In this document: positions 1 to 9,587 of the stretch, piece after piece
Position numbering within the stretch: the first letter of the stretch is position 1
How the letters are laid out: each line of letters opens with the position of its first letter
Assembly (NCBI RefSeq): GCF_000376885.1
Contig: NZ_AQXR01000009.1
Coordinates: 248,001-312,000, forward strand
Length of the DNA stretch: 64,000 bases
Direction: 5' to 3'
DNA from: Alloscardovia criceti DSM 17774
GTDB lineage: Bacteria; Actinomycetota; Actinomycetes; Actinomycetales; Bifidobacteriaceae
Position numbers and translations under genes: made by a program
Notes under the pieces: model-generated
Database searches by the model: none
Told to the model about the DNA's origin: nothing
Seen by the model: only the letters and a program-made list of their open reading frames with translations

Positions 1-1801
1 CGGCTGCACGCGCAATGGAAATGAGCTGACGCTGACCTTGGGACAGACCGCTACCATCACCGGTGATAATGGTGTCATAACCGTGAGGCAACATGCGGAT
101 AAATCCATCAGCATTGGCCAACTTTGCGGCGCGAATGCACTCATCATCCGTAGCGTCGAGGCGACCATAACGGATATTGTCCATGACCGTGCCCGTAAAG
201 AGGTTCACATCCTGTAGAACTACGCCCAAGCTTTGACGCAAATCTTTCTTATTGATATTCGAAATATCGATGCCATCATACAAAATCTGGCCCGAGCGAA
301 TGTCATAGAAGCGATTCACCAAATTTGTAATCGTGGTCTTGCCTGCACCGGTTGCGCCCACCAGAGCCACTTTCTGGCCTGGCTTTGCATACAACGTAAT
401 GTCATGCAAAATCTCACGATCCGGATTGTAGCTGAAGTCCACATTGGTAAAGCGGATATCGCCGCGCAAACGCGTGTACACGCCTGCGCCAGTTTCTGGG
501 CGGCTGACAGGGTGCTGGGTAGAGATGCTGTGTGCTAGGGCAGACACCGCAGAAGAATGTGCATCGTCCACGCCCAGAGCTTGTGCGCTTTGCTTTGAAG
601 GAGCCACGGTGACTTCTGCCACATCTTCGCGCACTTCGATGCCTTCTGGCACCTTCCATGCCCACACATTAGTGTAGCGCGAGGTTTCCGTCAGAGTGCC
701 ATCATCTGCCACCATCGCATTGACCAGCGTAACCGTGCCATGATCTTCTTCCACCGGTTCATCCAGCAGACTGAAGATGCGCGAAGCACCAGCCAAAGCC
801 AGCATGACCATGGTGAATTCGTTAGAAATCTGAGCAATAGGGTTGATAAAGCTGCGCGACAAGGTGAGGAAGGAAATCAGAGTGCCAATGGTCAAGGCGG
901 ATGCTCCACCTAAACCGAAGTTCGCAAAGCCATTTAAGCTGGCATAAGCGCCCACCAAAGCTATCAACACGTAGAGCAAATATCCGAGATTGCCTACCAC
1001 AGGCATGGTGATATTACCGTAGGTATTTGCGGTATACGAAGAATTGAAAAGCTTCTCATTTTGCTCGTCAAACTGTTTTTGCGAAGCCTCTTCATGCGTG
1101 AAGACCTTAATAACTTTCTGGCCATTAATAGCTTCCTCGATGAAACCGTTGATATCGCCCAAGGCCTTTTGCTGCTTGACAAAGAAGTGGCCAGAGGTCG
1201 TGGCTAGATAACGGATGACGATAAAAACGATAGCCGTGTATGCGATAACGCCTAATGCAAAGGGCACGCTTAAGATAAACATGGCCACCAAGGCAGCAAG
1301 CATAGAAATCGATGAGGAGAATATAGCCGGCAAGGACTGGGAAATAGCCTGGCGCAACACATCCGTATCGTTCGTATAGTAGCTCATCATGTCGCCGTGC
1401 TGATGCGTGTCAAAGAAACGAATAGGTAATTTTTGCATATGCTCAAACATTTCGTCACGCAGCTTTTTCAGTGTAGACTGCTCGATTTTGACGAGAAGTC
1501 GGGCATAAATAAGATTTGCTATCACGCCTGCAGCAAAGACCACTGCCATAACGCCCAAGATTTGTGCCAGCGGCGCAAAGTTAGGATTGACGGCGCTTAC
1601 TAATGGCAAAATGTACTGATCGATTAAAGCGCGCACAAACAATGCCATTGCAGCATTTGCTACAGCGGTAATAACAATACATACAATCACTACAAACAAA
1701 GGGCGCGTATTGCCTTCAAAAAGCGTCTTCAGTAGGCGTTTCAACGTGCCTGGATTGACGCTGTCCTTACGCTTTTCATCTTTTTCATGTGTATTACTCA
1801 T
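1..1801 (-). CDS. ABC multidrug exporter half-transporter, consensus-type subunit (C-terminus outside window)
   Basis: Membrane-fused ATPase subunit of a type IV ABC exporter. About 600 codons are visible: an N-terminal six-helix membrane domain, then the nucleotide-binding domain with Walker A GATGAGKTTIT near 331-366 and the signature LSQGQRQ near 30-50. Walker B and the H-loop lie beyond the left edge. The start ATG at 1801 overlaps the stop of the preceding ABC gene by 8 bases (ATGAGTAA), so the two are translationally coupled. The variant signature LSQGQ matches the TM288-like half of heterodimeric exporters (family knowledge); the upstream gene has the degenerate TM287-like features. 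I infer one heterodimeric drug or lipid efflux pump; the substrate cannot be read from sequence. Confidence 0.93.
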   Translation of the reverse strand, partial: MSNTHEKDEKRKDSVNPGTLKRLLKTLFEGNTRPLFVVIVCIVITAVANAAMALFVRALIDQYILPLVSAVNPNFAPLAQILGVMAVVFAAGVIANLIYARLLVKIEQSTLKKLRDEMFEHMQKLPIRFFDTHQHGDMMSYYTNDTDVLRQAISQSLPAIFSSSISMLAALVAMFILSVPFALGVIAYTAIVFIVIRYLATTSGHFFVKQQKALGDINGFIEEAINGQKVIKVFTHEEASQKQFDEQNEKLFNSSYTANTYGNITMPVVGNLGYLLYVLIALVGAYASLNGFANFGLGGASALTIGTLISFLTLSRSFINPIAQISNEFTMVMLALAGASRIFSLLDEPVEEDHGTVTLVNAMVADDGTLTETSRYTNVWAWKVPEGIEVREDVAEVTVAPSKQSAQALGVDDAHSSAVSALAHSISTQHPVSRPETGAGVYTRLRGDIRFTNVDFSYNPDREILHDITLYAKPGQKVALVGATGAGKTTITNLVNRFYDIRSGQILYDGIDISNINKKDLRQSLGVVLQDVNLFTGTVMDNIRYGRLDATDDECIRAAKLANADGFIRMLPHGYDTIITGDGSGLSQGQRQLISIARAA

Positions 1802-3695
1802 CGATTGCACCTCCCTTTGACTGTGATAAGGCAATAGAACGGTACTCTTCACAGCTTTCCATCAACTCATCATGAGTGCCGTGGTCCATAATTTGCCCGT
1901 TGTTCATGACGATAATCTGATCTGCATGCTGCACCGAGCTAATGCGCTGCGCGATAATAATTTTGGTTGTATCCGGAATTTCGCTGGCAAAAGCCGCACG
2001 GATGCTGGCATCTGTTTTGGTATCCACCGCAGACGTCGAATCATCCAAAATCAAAACCTTTGGTTTCTTGAGCAATGCACGCGCAATGCACAAACGTTGC
2101 CTTTGACCGCCGGAGAAGTTGGCGCCGCCTTGCTCTACGCGCGAATCATAGCCATTTGGCAATTGCTCGATGAATTCATCGGCACTGGCCAAGTGTGCGG
2201 CGTGACGCAGCTCCTCATCGGTAGCTTCAGGATTTCCCCATCGCAAATTCTCCGCAATAGTGCCGCTAAAGAGGATATTCTTCTGCAAAACCATACCCAC
2301 TTCATTGCGCAGGACATCGAGATCATAGTTGCGCACATCGCGCCCACCAATGCGCACGGACCCCTCCGTAGCATCGTACAGACGTGGAATCAGCTGCACT
2401 AAAGAGGACTTTGCCGAGCCCGTACCACCCACGATGCCTACAGTAGAACCGGAAGGAATGCTGATATCAATGTGGGAGAGTACGTCCTTTTCAGAGTCGT
2501 CAGAGTACCTAAAAGATACATCCTTAAACTGTACAGAACCATCAGCCACCTCCGTCAAAGCATTGTCTGGAGTAGTTACTGTGGATTCCTCGGTCAATAC
2601 TGCAGCAATACGGCTGGCCGATGCGCGCGAAATAATAATCATGATAAAGATGAAGGAAATCATCATCAAAGCCATCATGATCTGCATGGTGTAGGTAATC
2701 AGCGATGTCAAATCACCCGTCGTCAAGCCCAGTGCCGGATTATTGCCCGAAGCTACGATTTGGTGAGCAGCCATCCAGCTGAGAGCCAGCATTGCCACAT
2801 AAATCGAACCCGTGAGCACAGGGTTGAAGAAGGTTAAACGCATTTCAGCCTTGACAAAGAACTTGTAAATGGTTTGAGAAATGTGCTGGAATTTCGTATT
2901 CTCATGATCTTCACGTGTGAAGGACTTCACCACGCGCACGCCCAGCAAGTTTTCCTCCACATTTGAATTCAGACGATCATAAATGCGGAAAACCCTTACG
3001 AAAATAGGATGCACAGTTGCGGCAATCCAAATCAAAGCGCCACCCGCAAGCGGAATCAAAATCAAATAAATTAAGGAAATACTCGGGCTTGTGCGGAAGG
3101 TAAAAAGCCATGCGAAGACGATCATCAACGGGGCACGGAATGCCACACGAATCAACATCTGGAACGAGTTCTGCACATTTGTCACATCCGTGGTCAAACG
3201 CGTTACCAACGAGCCGGATGAAAAGCGGTCAATATTAGTAAAGGAAAAGCCTTGCACCTTCTTAAACAGGTCATGGCGCAAATTCCTTGACAATCCAGTT
3301 GCTACGCGTGCCGCAAAATGACCAGCGCCGATACCAGCCGCCAACGAAGAAAGGGAAACGACCAGCAAAATGCCTCCCCATTTCCATACATTGCTAATAT
3401 TTCCTTGGCTCAAGCCTTGGTCGATGAGATACGCCATCAAGGTTGGAATTAGCACCTCAAAAAGTGCCTCGATTGCCACCAAAATAGGTGTAAGAATTGC
3501 TGCCGGTTTAAACGAACGCAGACTTTTAAACAGGATAAAATAATCGCGAACGGAACCATCTCCATCGCCATATCCCGTATTATCTTCTAACTGCTGCATC
3601 GTCAGCTCGGCCTGCTCTAAAGCCGCGCGCTCACGAGCGGATAGATTCTCACGTCCATCAGCAGCTACAGTTGTTGTCGATTTTTTTGCCATCAT
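1794..3695 (-). CDS. ABC multidrug exporter half-transporter, degenerate-site subunit
   Basis: First gene of the exporter pair, 633 residues: membrane domain about 45-370, ATPase domain about 390-625. Walker A reads GGTGSAKSS and the signature FSGGQRQRL is canonical. Walker B ends LILDDS, with Asp replacing the catalytic Glu, and the H-loop reads IIAQRISSV, with Gln replacing His. These two changes mark the degenerate ATP site of heterodimeric exporters such as TM287/288 (established for the family), so this subunit probably binds but poorly hydrolyses ATP. Two adjacent ATGs (3695 and 3692) follow a GAGGAGGAAGAAAGGAG purine run, and either may be used. A longer reading from 3770 lacks a ribosome site at its start. 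Confidence 0.93.
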   Translation of the reverse strand: MMAKKSTTTVAADGRENLSARERAALEQAELTMQQLEDNTGYGDGDGSVRDYFILFKSLRSFKPAAILTPILVAIEALFEVLIPTLMAYLIDQGLSQGNISNVWKWGGILLVVSLSSLAAGIGAGHFAARVATGLSRNLRHDLFKKVQGFSFTNIDRFSSGSLVTRLTTDVTNVQNSFQMLIRVAFRAPLMIVFAWLFTFRTSPSISLIYLILIPLAGGALIWIAATVHPIFVRVFRIYDRLNSNVEENLLGVRVVKSFTREDHENTKFQHISQTIYKFFVKAEMRLTFFNPVLTGSIYVAMLALSWMAAHQIVASGNNPALGLTTGDLTSLITYTMQIMMALMMISFIFIMIIISRASASRIAAVLTEESTVTTPDNALTEVADGSVQFKDVSFRYSDDSEKDVLSHIDISIPSGSTVGIVGGTGSAKSSLVQLIPRLYDATEGSVRIGGRDVRNYDLDVLRNEVGMVLQKNILFSGTIAENLRWGNPEATDEELRHAAHLASADEFIEQLPNGYDSRVEQGGANFSGGQRQRLCIARALLKKPKVLILDDSTSAVDTKTDASIRAAFASEIPDTTKIIIAQRISSVQHADQIIVMNNGQIMDHGTHDELMESCEEYRSIALSQSKGGAIDE

Positions 3696-4165
3696 GCTCC
3701 TTTCTTCCTCCTCAAACAGCCCTTCACGCCCCTCTAGCGGTGGTATGGATGCCATTACTAAGGTCCACACATGCGATGTGCGGTTCGCATCTGCTATCTC
3801 TCACATCGAGACGCGGACTTTTGGGCATAGCAGTGCCACCGTCCGTATTTCATTGCGAACGATTGCGTAGGGTGTGAAAAGGGTAAATATAGTTTTTAGT
3901 TTAACAAAGATAGTGAAAACTCGCCCTGAATTTTCGTTGATATCTCGTAGAGAAAACAAAATTGAGTTACGGATGTTTTCGTGCGCATAGAGCGGTAAGG
4001 GTGGTGTTGAAGGAGGACTTTCTGCTCTATGCCGGACGAACTGAGGTGTACCGAGACCGGCTGAGGTGAGCATGCTGAACTACGTTGTCCGCGAGAGTCA
4101 CCTAAATCGTGAAATCGGCTAGCGCAAGTGGCTTACCATCTTTAGTACGCTAGCCGAAAGGGAAT
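3696..4165. other. Intergenic region, 470 bp, no recognised gene
   Basis: The region lies between the ABC operon start and the DUF2089 gene. Short open frames here match nothing I recognise. It must hold the promoter of the ABC operon, but I cannot place convincing -35/-10 boxes. Its right end holds the hairpin listed separately. Confidence 0.6.
4115..4157 (-). terminator. Long-loop inverted repeat, possible terminator of the DUF2089 gene
   Basis: Perfect 10-bp inverted repeat TCGGCTAGCG / CGCTAGCCGA with a 23-nt loop, 9 bases beyond the stop codon of the minus-strand gene at 4166. Only a short T stretch (TTTC) follows on the minus strand, so termination strength is uncertain. Confidence 0.45.
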
Positions 4166-4474
4166 TCATGAGTTACTTTTACCTGACTTGCCAGCCTGCT
4201 GATAATACCTATCAACAAGCAGTCGAGCGGTTTCCGCATCAATTTTCTTTTCAACAGTTAAAGCATTAATTGTCAAAATGAAAACATCTTCGGCATCGCT
4301 GTCATATACGCGGATCTTTTCTATGAGTCGATTTAGACGTCCGCGCAAAGTAGGGTAAGAAACCTGGTACAACTCGCTCATTTGCTTTAATGATCCAGAC
4401 GCAAGAACAAAGTTCTTAACAAAGGCTGCATCTGAGTCTGTTAAGCGTTGCATCCAAGATTTTGCTGTAGTCAT
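4166..4474 (-). CDS. DUF2089-like small HTH regulator
   Basis: 102 residues resembling the C-terminal part of DUF2089 proteins. It has a leading helix (LTDSDAAFVKNFVLASGS), then the typical segment LKQMSELYQVSYPTLRGRLN, a helix-turn-helix in which the YPTLRGRL stretch is the likely recognition helix. The usual N-terminal zinc ribbon with CxxC pairs is absent, so this is the short form. A strong ribosome site (GAGAGGGGG, 6 bases before the ATG) fixes the start. It is transcribed alone and diverges from the alcohol dehydrogenase across 281 bp of AT-rich DNA. Control of that neighbour is possible but not shown. Confidence 0.7.
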   Translation of the reverse strand: MTTAKSWMQRLTDSDAAFVKNFVLASGSLKQMSELYQVSYPTLRGRLNRLIEKIRVYDSDAEDVFILTINALTVEKKIDAETARLLVDRYYQQAGKSGKSNS

Positions 4475-4755
4475 GTTTTACCCCCTCTCTGAACTGTATA
4501 AGCGGCTTTTGCAGGCTACCTTAAAAGTCGCCTATATTAAACAATTTTAGTCTTCCTGAAAAGAAATATCCAATTTCAAAAAGGGTGAGAACTTTTGATT
4601 CTCTTTTTGTCATCTACAGATAAAATTAGAAGGGACAACGGGTGTATTGAGTTCAAAATATGTACTTTTTCAATAGTATTTAATTAAGTTTGGATTTCAT
4701 ACATTTGTTAAATTAATGCAAAACATTTTCAAAGGAACAGTGAAGGAAATCGAAA

Positions 4756-5784
4756 ATGGCAAAGATGAAAGCAACTTTCATGTACGATCCGGGCGATGTT
4801 CGCGTTGAAGAAGTGGAGCGTCCAAACATTCAAGAACCAACGGATGCCGTCATCAAGATGGTGTCAACCTGTGTGTGTGGATCAGATTTGTGGTCATGGC
4901 GTGGACTGGAAGGCGAGCAGACTGAACCTCGTCGTATGGGCCACGAGTATGTGGGCGTAGTGGAGGAAGTAGGTGCGGATGTAACGTCCGTAAAGCCCGG
5001 TGATTATGTGGTCGGTAGCTTCTGTTTGTCCGATGGCACCTGTGCGGTATGTGAGGCGGGCTATCCGAGCCGATGCATGCACGGTGGTTTCGTAGGCGAA
5101 GCTCAGGCTCAGTATTTGCGTGTGCCATTGGCGGACGGTACGTTGGTGGCAACGCCGGGCGTGCCAACGCAGGAGCAGATTGTGGATTTGACAGCGGCTT
5201 CTGATGTTTTGGGCACGGGTTGGTTTGCGGCGGATGAAGCGAAGGCTCGTCCGGGCAAGACCATCGTCGTCGTAGGCGATGGCGCTGTGGGCTTGAGTGC
5301 GGTTTTGGCTGCTAAGCAGCTGGGTGCTTCTCGCATTATTGCCATGAGCCGTCATGCGGATCGTCAGGCTTTGGCCAAGGAATTTGGTGCAACCGATATC
5401 GTCGAAGAACGCGGTGAAGCGGGTGTGGCAAAGATTAAGGAGCTCACCAACGGCGTCGGCGCGGATGGCGTCGTAGAAGCTGTGGGTACGCAGGAGTCCA
5501 TGATGCAGGCCATCGCATGCTGCCGACCAGGCGGATATGTGGGCTATGTCGGCGTATCTCACGGCGTGCAGCTCGATGGCGGGCAGCTCTTCTTCAGTGA
5601 AGTGCACCTCATGGGTGGCCCAGCTCCAGTACGTAAGTATCTGCCAGAACTCATCCATCTCATCTTCGATGGCAAGATTCACCCAGGTAAGGTCTTTACG
5701 AAGACTGTGGATTTGGATGACATTGCGGAAGGTTACAAGGCAATGGATGAGCGCAAGGCCATTAAGGTGCTTGTGCGTCCATAG
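4756..5784 (+). CDS. Zinc-dependent alcohol dehydrogenase family protein
   Basis: 342-residue medium-chain dehydrogenase/reductase. Catalytic zinc ligands are visible as C41 (CVCGSD) and H63-E64 (MGHEY). Four cysteines at about 90, 96, 99 and 107 (FCLSDGTCAVCEAGYPSRC) form the structural zinc lobe. The Rossmann motif VVVGDGAVGLSAVLAA (residues 171-186) binds NAD(P). The ATG follows GAAGGA with 8 bases of spacing. The gene is monocistronic, with an intrinsic terminator 27 bases downstream. The natural substrate cannot be told from sequence. The long AT-rich upstream region suggests it has its own regulation. Confidence 0.92.
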   Translation: MAKMKATFMYDPGDVRVEEVERPNIQEPTDAVIKMVSTCVCGSDLWSWRGLEGEQTEPRRMGHEYVGVVEEVGADVTSVKPGDYVVGSFCLSDGTCAVCEAGYPSRCMHGGFVGEAQAQYLRVPLADGTLVATPGVPTQEQIVDLTAASDVLGTGWFAADEAKARPGKTIVVVGDGAVGLSAVLAAKQLGASRIIAMSRHADRQALAKEFGATDIVEERGEAGVAKIKELTNGVGADGVVEAVGTQESMMQAIACCRPGGYVGYVGVSHGVQLDGGQLFFSEVHLMGGPAPVRKYLPELIHLIFDGKIHPGKVFTKTVDLDDIAEGYKAMDERKAIKVLVRP

Positions 5785-5810
5785 CTTATGGTGCTTCTTC
5801 GCACAGTCGG

Positions 5811-5844
5811 TGAGGAGTTGTGCTCTGCGCGACTCCTCATTTTA
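5811..5844 (+). terminator. Intrinsic terminator of the alcohol dehydrogenase gene
   Basis: Stem TGAGGAGT / ACTCCTCA, extended by two further pairs including a G-U, directly followed by TTTTAT. Confidence 0.75.
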
Positions 5845-5942
5845 TGCGGTATAAGTCTTTCGGCAAAACTGCAAGAAAAAGGTGTGACAACAGCAGAAAT
5901 TAAGCTGTTTCCACACCTTTCTGTTTGGAAGGGAAGAATAAA

Positions 5943-6494
5943 TTACTCGGCAATCTTCTTCAAGAATGCATCCACCTGTGCGTCAATCTGAGTCTGCTCA
6001 TCTGCGCTGATTTCCACGGTTCCGGTAGCCCATTCGTTGCCGAGAATGTGAGCAAGCATAGGGTCATCCATGACGTCCATACCGATGAAGTTAGCCAAAG
6101 CTACGACATCGCGGAACATGTTAGTGGAGTAGTTTTCTCCAGAAGTGGCGGAGGAGAAGGTGATCTTCGTGCCGTTGGACACGCTGGTGCTGCGGTCGCC
6201 ATCGACAACTGGACGAGAAATCTAGTCCAACAGATTCTTCACTTGTGCAGGGTAGCTGTTGTTATATACAGGGGAAACGATCCAGACGCCATCAGCAGCC
6301 TTGAAAGCTTCACGAGCTGCGGTTACGCCTTCAGGGGCTGGGAATTCGATGTCCTGGTTCACGAATGGTACCTGGGAAATGTCGAAGAAAGAAACTTCTG
6401 CACGGTCGCCGATGGTATCGGTGATCTTCTGTGCGAGCTGAGCGTTAAAACCATTCTTGCGCTGGGAAGCTACCACCATAAGAATCTTTGCCAT
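5943..6494 (-). pseudogene. NAD(P)H-dependent FMN reductase interrupted by an in-frame amber codon
   Basis: A flavodoxin-fold FMN reductase of about 183 codons is readable in a single frame. It starts at 6494 (MAKILMVVASQRKNG), with GGAG six bases before the ATG, and contains the family segments DGVWIVSPVYNNSYPAQVKNL and SATSGENYS. The frame is interrupted only once, by TAG at 6222-6224 between KNLLD and ISRPVVDGDRS. Family members have Trp here (NLLDW), so one TGG to TAG change explains the break. Translation would stop after about 90 residues, losing the second half. A suppressor tRNA or a base-call error are alternatives. Downstream, an internal GTG at 6182 could restart translation, but it has no ribosome site. 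Confidence 0.88.
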
Positions 6495-6781
6495 AATATT
6501 CTCCAATTGTGAAGTCTAAAGTTTTCTGTGCTAGTTTTCGAGAGCCTGAACTCCGGTGAGTTGCTTAGCCTCAGTCATGCTTAACGGGAATTAAACAAAC
6601 CTAGCACTATAAAAAGTTTAGTATCTTACATAGAGCGCATCCAGTAATATCGTTTAAGGCGGAAAATTTCAAGGAAACAAAAATTTTTTTCATGATTCAT
6701 AATCATTCACATCTTGACGATAAATGAAAAAATAATCATAAGCGCATAACGCAAGGAAGCAAAGCGGAAGGGGAACGTAGC

Positions 6782-7453
6782 GTGGTAGCACAACAATTGC
6801 CAGCAGCAGTCATGTGGGATCTAGATGGAACGCTTATTAATTCAGAGCCTTATTGGGCTGAAAGTGAGAAGGTGCTGCTGAATTCTGCAGGACAGGAATG
6901 GAATTACGATATTGCTGCTAAATTGCAGGGAAATTCACTGACTTTTGTGGCCGAATATATGATCAGCTCGGGCGTCACCGATAAAAGCGTGGAGGAAATC
7001 GCACAATTCATGGTGGAGTACGTGTATCGTAAGGAAGTAGAGGTGCTTCCATGGACGGCGGGCGTGTACGAATTTGTGGGAATGCTGCGCGATGCTGGAA
7101 TTCCTCAAATGGTGGTCACAAGTTCGCCGGAAAAATTGGCGAAAAACGTGGTGGCACAGGCGCCGGAGGGTGCATTTGTGGGCTTTGTGAGCGACGACAC
7201 GGATGTGGAGCACAAGCCGAGTCCGGAACCATACTTGTATGCGGCGCGCCATATGGGTGTAAAGATCGAGGACTGCTTGATCTTTGAGGATTCGGTGCCG
7301 GGGCTGACGGCGGCGGGTGCGAGCGGAGCCTCGTGGGTGTCCGTCACGGGCTACTCGAGTATCGATGCGCGAGAGCTGGGGTTGGCCAAGCATTTCATCG
7401 AGAACTTTGAGGGCTTGGGGCTTGAGGATGTGCAGGGCTTTATGGCGCGGTAG
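6782..7453 (+). CDS. HAD-superfamily sugar-phosphatase/phosphoglucomutase-like hydrolase
   Basis: 223 residues with all HAD motifs. Motif I is WDLDGTLINSEP (D13, D15), where the first Asp is the nucleophile. Motif II is MVVTSS near residue 111. The motif III lysine is in HKPSPEPYLYAA, and motif IV is LIFEDSVPG. The four-helix cap between motifs I and II places it with beta-phosphoglucomutase-like phosphatases; the substrate is unknown. The start is GTG at 6782, preceded by GGAAGGGG about 8 bases upstream. It is transcribed alone, facing away from the broken FMN reductase. Confidence 0.9.
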   Translation: MVAQQLPAAVMWDLDGTLINSEPYWAESEKVLLNSAGQEWNYDIAAKLQGNSLTFVAEYMISSGVTDKSVEEIAQFMVEYVYRKEVEVLPWTAGVYEFVGMLRDAGIPQMVVTSSPEKLAKNVVAQAPEGAFVGFVSDDTDVEHKPSPEPYLYAARHMGVKIEDCLIFEDSVPGLTAAGASGASWVSVTGYSSIDARELGLAKHFIENFEGLGLEDVQGFMAR

Positions 7454-7566
7454 TGTGCTGCGGCTTTTGGGCTCTGTGGGGTTTCACGCTTTAGACGGTT
7501 TTGGTTGTGTCTGTTTTAGCGGTTGAGGCGGTTTAGCCTGCGGAGGTGTCGCGTTTTTCTCGCATT

Positions 7567-7585
7567 TTTTTGCAGATTGGACTAT
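7567..7585 (+). repeat. Dispersed 19-nt repeat, diverged copy D
   Basis: TTTTTGCAGATTGGACTAT differs at two positions from TTTTTGCAGATGGGACCAT, the sequence found three times between 9229 and 9606. Confidence 0.6.
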
Positions 7586-7639
7586 CCAAGGTATTGCTCT
7601 CATTTTTTACGCGCAGGTAAAACAGAATTTTTGGCTTAA

Positions 7640-7676
7640 AACAAGGCTTAGAGAGGTGCACGCTCTAAGCCTTGTT
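7640..7676 (-). terminator. Intrinsic terminator downstream of the ClC gene remnant
   Basis: A 14-bp stem AACAAGGCTTAGAG / CTCTAAGCCTTGTT is followed on the minus strand by further T residues. It lies about 90 bases past the ClC stop codon. Confidence 0.7.
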
Positions 7677-7764
7677 GCGTATTGAGTTTGCCGATGGTCC
7701 GTTATGCAAAAAATTGCATTGATGTGAGATTTTACCGGCGCATGACGCTTTCGGTGCTCTTGTG

Positions 7765-9120
7765 CTAACCATGTCCGGCGTTTGTCAGCCACCGTGGAAG
7801 AAGGCCCAGGCAGATGATGGCGAGGACACTGGCAAGGAATACCACGGGAATCGCATAGGAGAAAATCAGCGAAGCAATAAGCAGGGCGACAAGTGATTTG
7901 TTGAGTCCTACTGGCGTAGCGGCGGTGATGCCGGCAATGATGGCGAGCGTCACGCTCATGCCTGGAATAAGCGCTGACACGGCCGTGCACGAAAGGGCGC
8001 CGATAAACGCTAAGGCGGAAGAATTCGCCGCCGAGCCAGCCTACACGAACCGACAATGTAGTTGCCAGAATTTTCATCAGGGTCAGCACCAAGAAGAATC
8101 CTGCTGGTTTGCTCTGCACAAGGTTAGGGAGCAAGCCTACGGACTCGTGGCCGAAGAATCGCAAAACAGGAATCGCGGCAAGAAGCAGTCCGAGCACGGC
8201 AGAGCCAATCATAATCAGCCAAACCGGCAGATGTGGATGCTGGACGTAAGCAGTCAAACGGCCTAATGCGTGACGTACAAGAAGATAGAGCGTGGCCATC
8301 GCGCAAGCGACCAAAGCAGCAAGTGCACTAAGGACAAACTGCTTGACGCTGGGCTCAGGAACGGCGGGCAAGTCAATTGGGTGCGAACTGACAGAGGACA
8401 ATTTGAGCAATAGCCAGAAGGTGAGGAAGCCGCTAATGGCTGCCGTCCATGTGGATATCTTGGTGGACAATTTGTGTGTGCCGGATTGTTTCGAAGTATA
8501 CAGGACGGCACCCGGCGCAGAGCCATACAATCCCGCCAGTGCAGCGGCTTGCGTGCTTTCATTCATCTCGTCGAACTGTGCTTGTGTTTGAGCCGCACGG
8601 AGAGAAATCAATGTGTCGCACAGGGGCACGATAGATAACAGCCCAGCTTCGGGCCCAATTGCGCCGCCGAAAGCTACGGACACGATGGCGATGAGGAAGG
8701 CTAGCGCGAGATGCTGACGGAAAATGGAGCGTGTATGTGCGGAAAACCGCATGTCTGCCGGGGGTAGTTAGTGGTGGTCGGTTTGATATCGACGGCTTGG
8801 GCTTTATCGGCGCTGTCTGTGTGAGCCGGCTGGGCGGTCGTGTGCGCATCAGGCAGCTTGAGTAGATCAGGGATTGGTTCGAGGCGTGAATCTTTCAGCC
8901 ACGTCAGGGCGGCGATAATGCAGCCGCCGATTGACACGATGAGAAAAATTTCCCAGAAGCCATCGCGCCCGTTCCATAGGAGGTGTTGGAGCTGTTTCAT
9001 CGCGATGAAGGCTAAGGCGGATATAAGACCTGCGATAGCTCCAAGAAATGTGGATATGCCTAAAATCTGCGATTGCCTAGTTAACTGTTGCTTATCCAAC
9101 CGTCGCCTTGCTGGTGACAT
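7765..9120 (-). pseudogene. ClC-family chloride channel/antiporter gene with two frameshifts
   Basis: About 450 codons of a ClC-type membrane protein are recoverable by reading three segments. The first runs from 9120 to about 8765 (frame A), with a first hydrophobic helix and a cytosolic linker. The second runs from about 8765 to 8020 (frame B) and contains GGAIGPEAGLLS, the ClC selectivity-filter motif. The third runs from about 8020 to 7765 (frame A again) and contains SALIPGMSVTLAIIAGIT. The first shift sits at a C5 run (8760-8764, minus-strand sense), where six Cs would restore NYPPADMRFSAHTRS. The second lies at 8015-8026 in GAATTCTTCCGCC and behaves as one extra base. The segments join without other loss, so decay is recent or the calls are wrong. 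A G10/T9 run lies 27 bases upstream of the start. Confidence 0.85.
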
Positions 9121-9146
9121 TCATGTTGTTCCGCTCTTCTCTGGTG

Positions 9147-9165
9147 TTTTTTTTTGGGGGGGGGG
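9147..9165 (-). repeat. Homopolymer tract (C10 then A9 on the coding strand) upstream of the ClC gene
   Basis: T9 followed by G10 on the plus strand, 27 bases upstream of the ClC start codon. Such tracts slip during replication and can vary expression, but they are also frequent sites of sequencing error. Confidence 0.8.
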
Positions 9166-9228
9166 TAGGTACCTGATAAATTGTGCTTATTTCAGAATAT
9201 CGATGTGTAAGGGCAATACGTGCTGCGT

Positions 9229-9247
9229 TTTTTGCAGATGGGACCAT
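9229..9247 (+). repeat. Dispersed 19-nt repeat, copy A
   Basis: Exact TTTTTGCAGATGGGACCAT, followed by ATGCGAAATGG. Confidence 0.85.
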
Positions 9248-9462
9248 ATGCGAAATGGTTGTGGATCGGCGTGTATGTGCGGCAATCTGGAATCGGCTTA
9301 AATCAAGGCTTTACGAAGCGCTTTTGAGGTGGTATGCGTGGGCGCGTTGTGCAGGTGGGTCGACCTGCAAAAATATCACATAATGTGGGGCAGAATCGAG
9401 TGAATTGTAATCAGAATAGCGTTCTGGATTTTTCCTCGACTCGTGGGTGGATTTACGCTGAG

Positions 9463-9481
9463 TTTTTGCAGATGGGACCAT
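9463..9481 (+). repeat. Dispersed 19-nt repeat, copy B
   Basis: Exact TTTTTGCAGATGGGACCAT, followed by CGTAAATGG, so similarity to copy A extends past the core. Confidence 0.85.
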
Positions 9482-9587
9482 CGTAAATGGCGTCCTGTTT
9501 TGTGCAGCGTTCTGAGCTGCGAAAAGCGTTGGAAAATCAGAGATCGAACGGTGCGTCCGAAATCGGCAAACCTACGGGTTTTGGCAA

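Larger units (their letters stand above)
7454..7764. other. Intergenic region, 311 bp, with one 19-nt repeat copy and a terminator
   Basis: There is no gene here. It holds a diverged copy of the 19-nt dispersed repeat (7567-7585) and the terminator at 7640-7676; both are listed separately. Confidence 0.7.
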
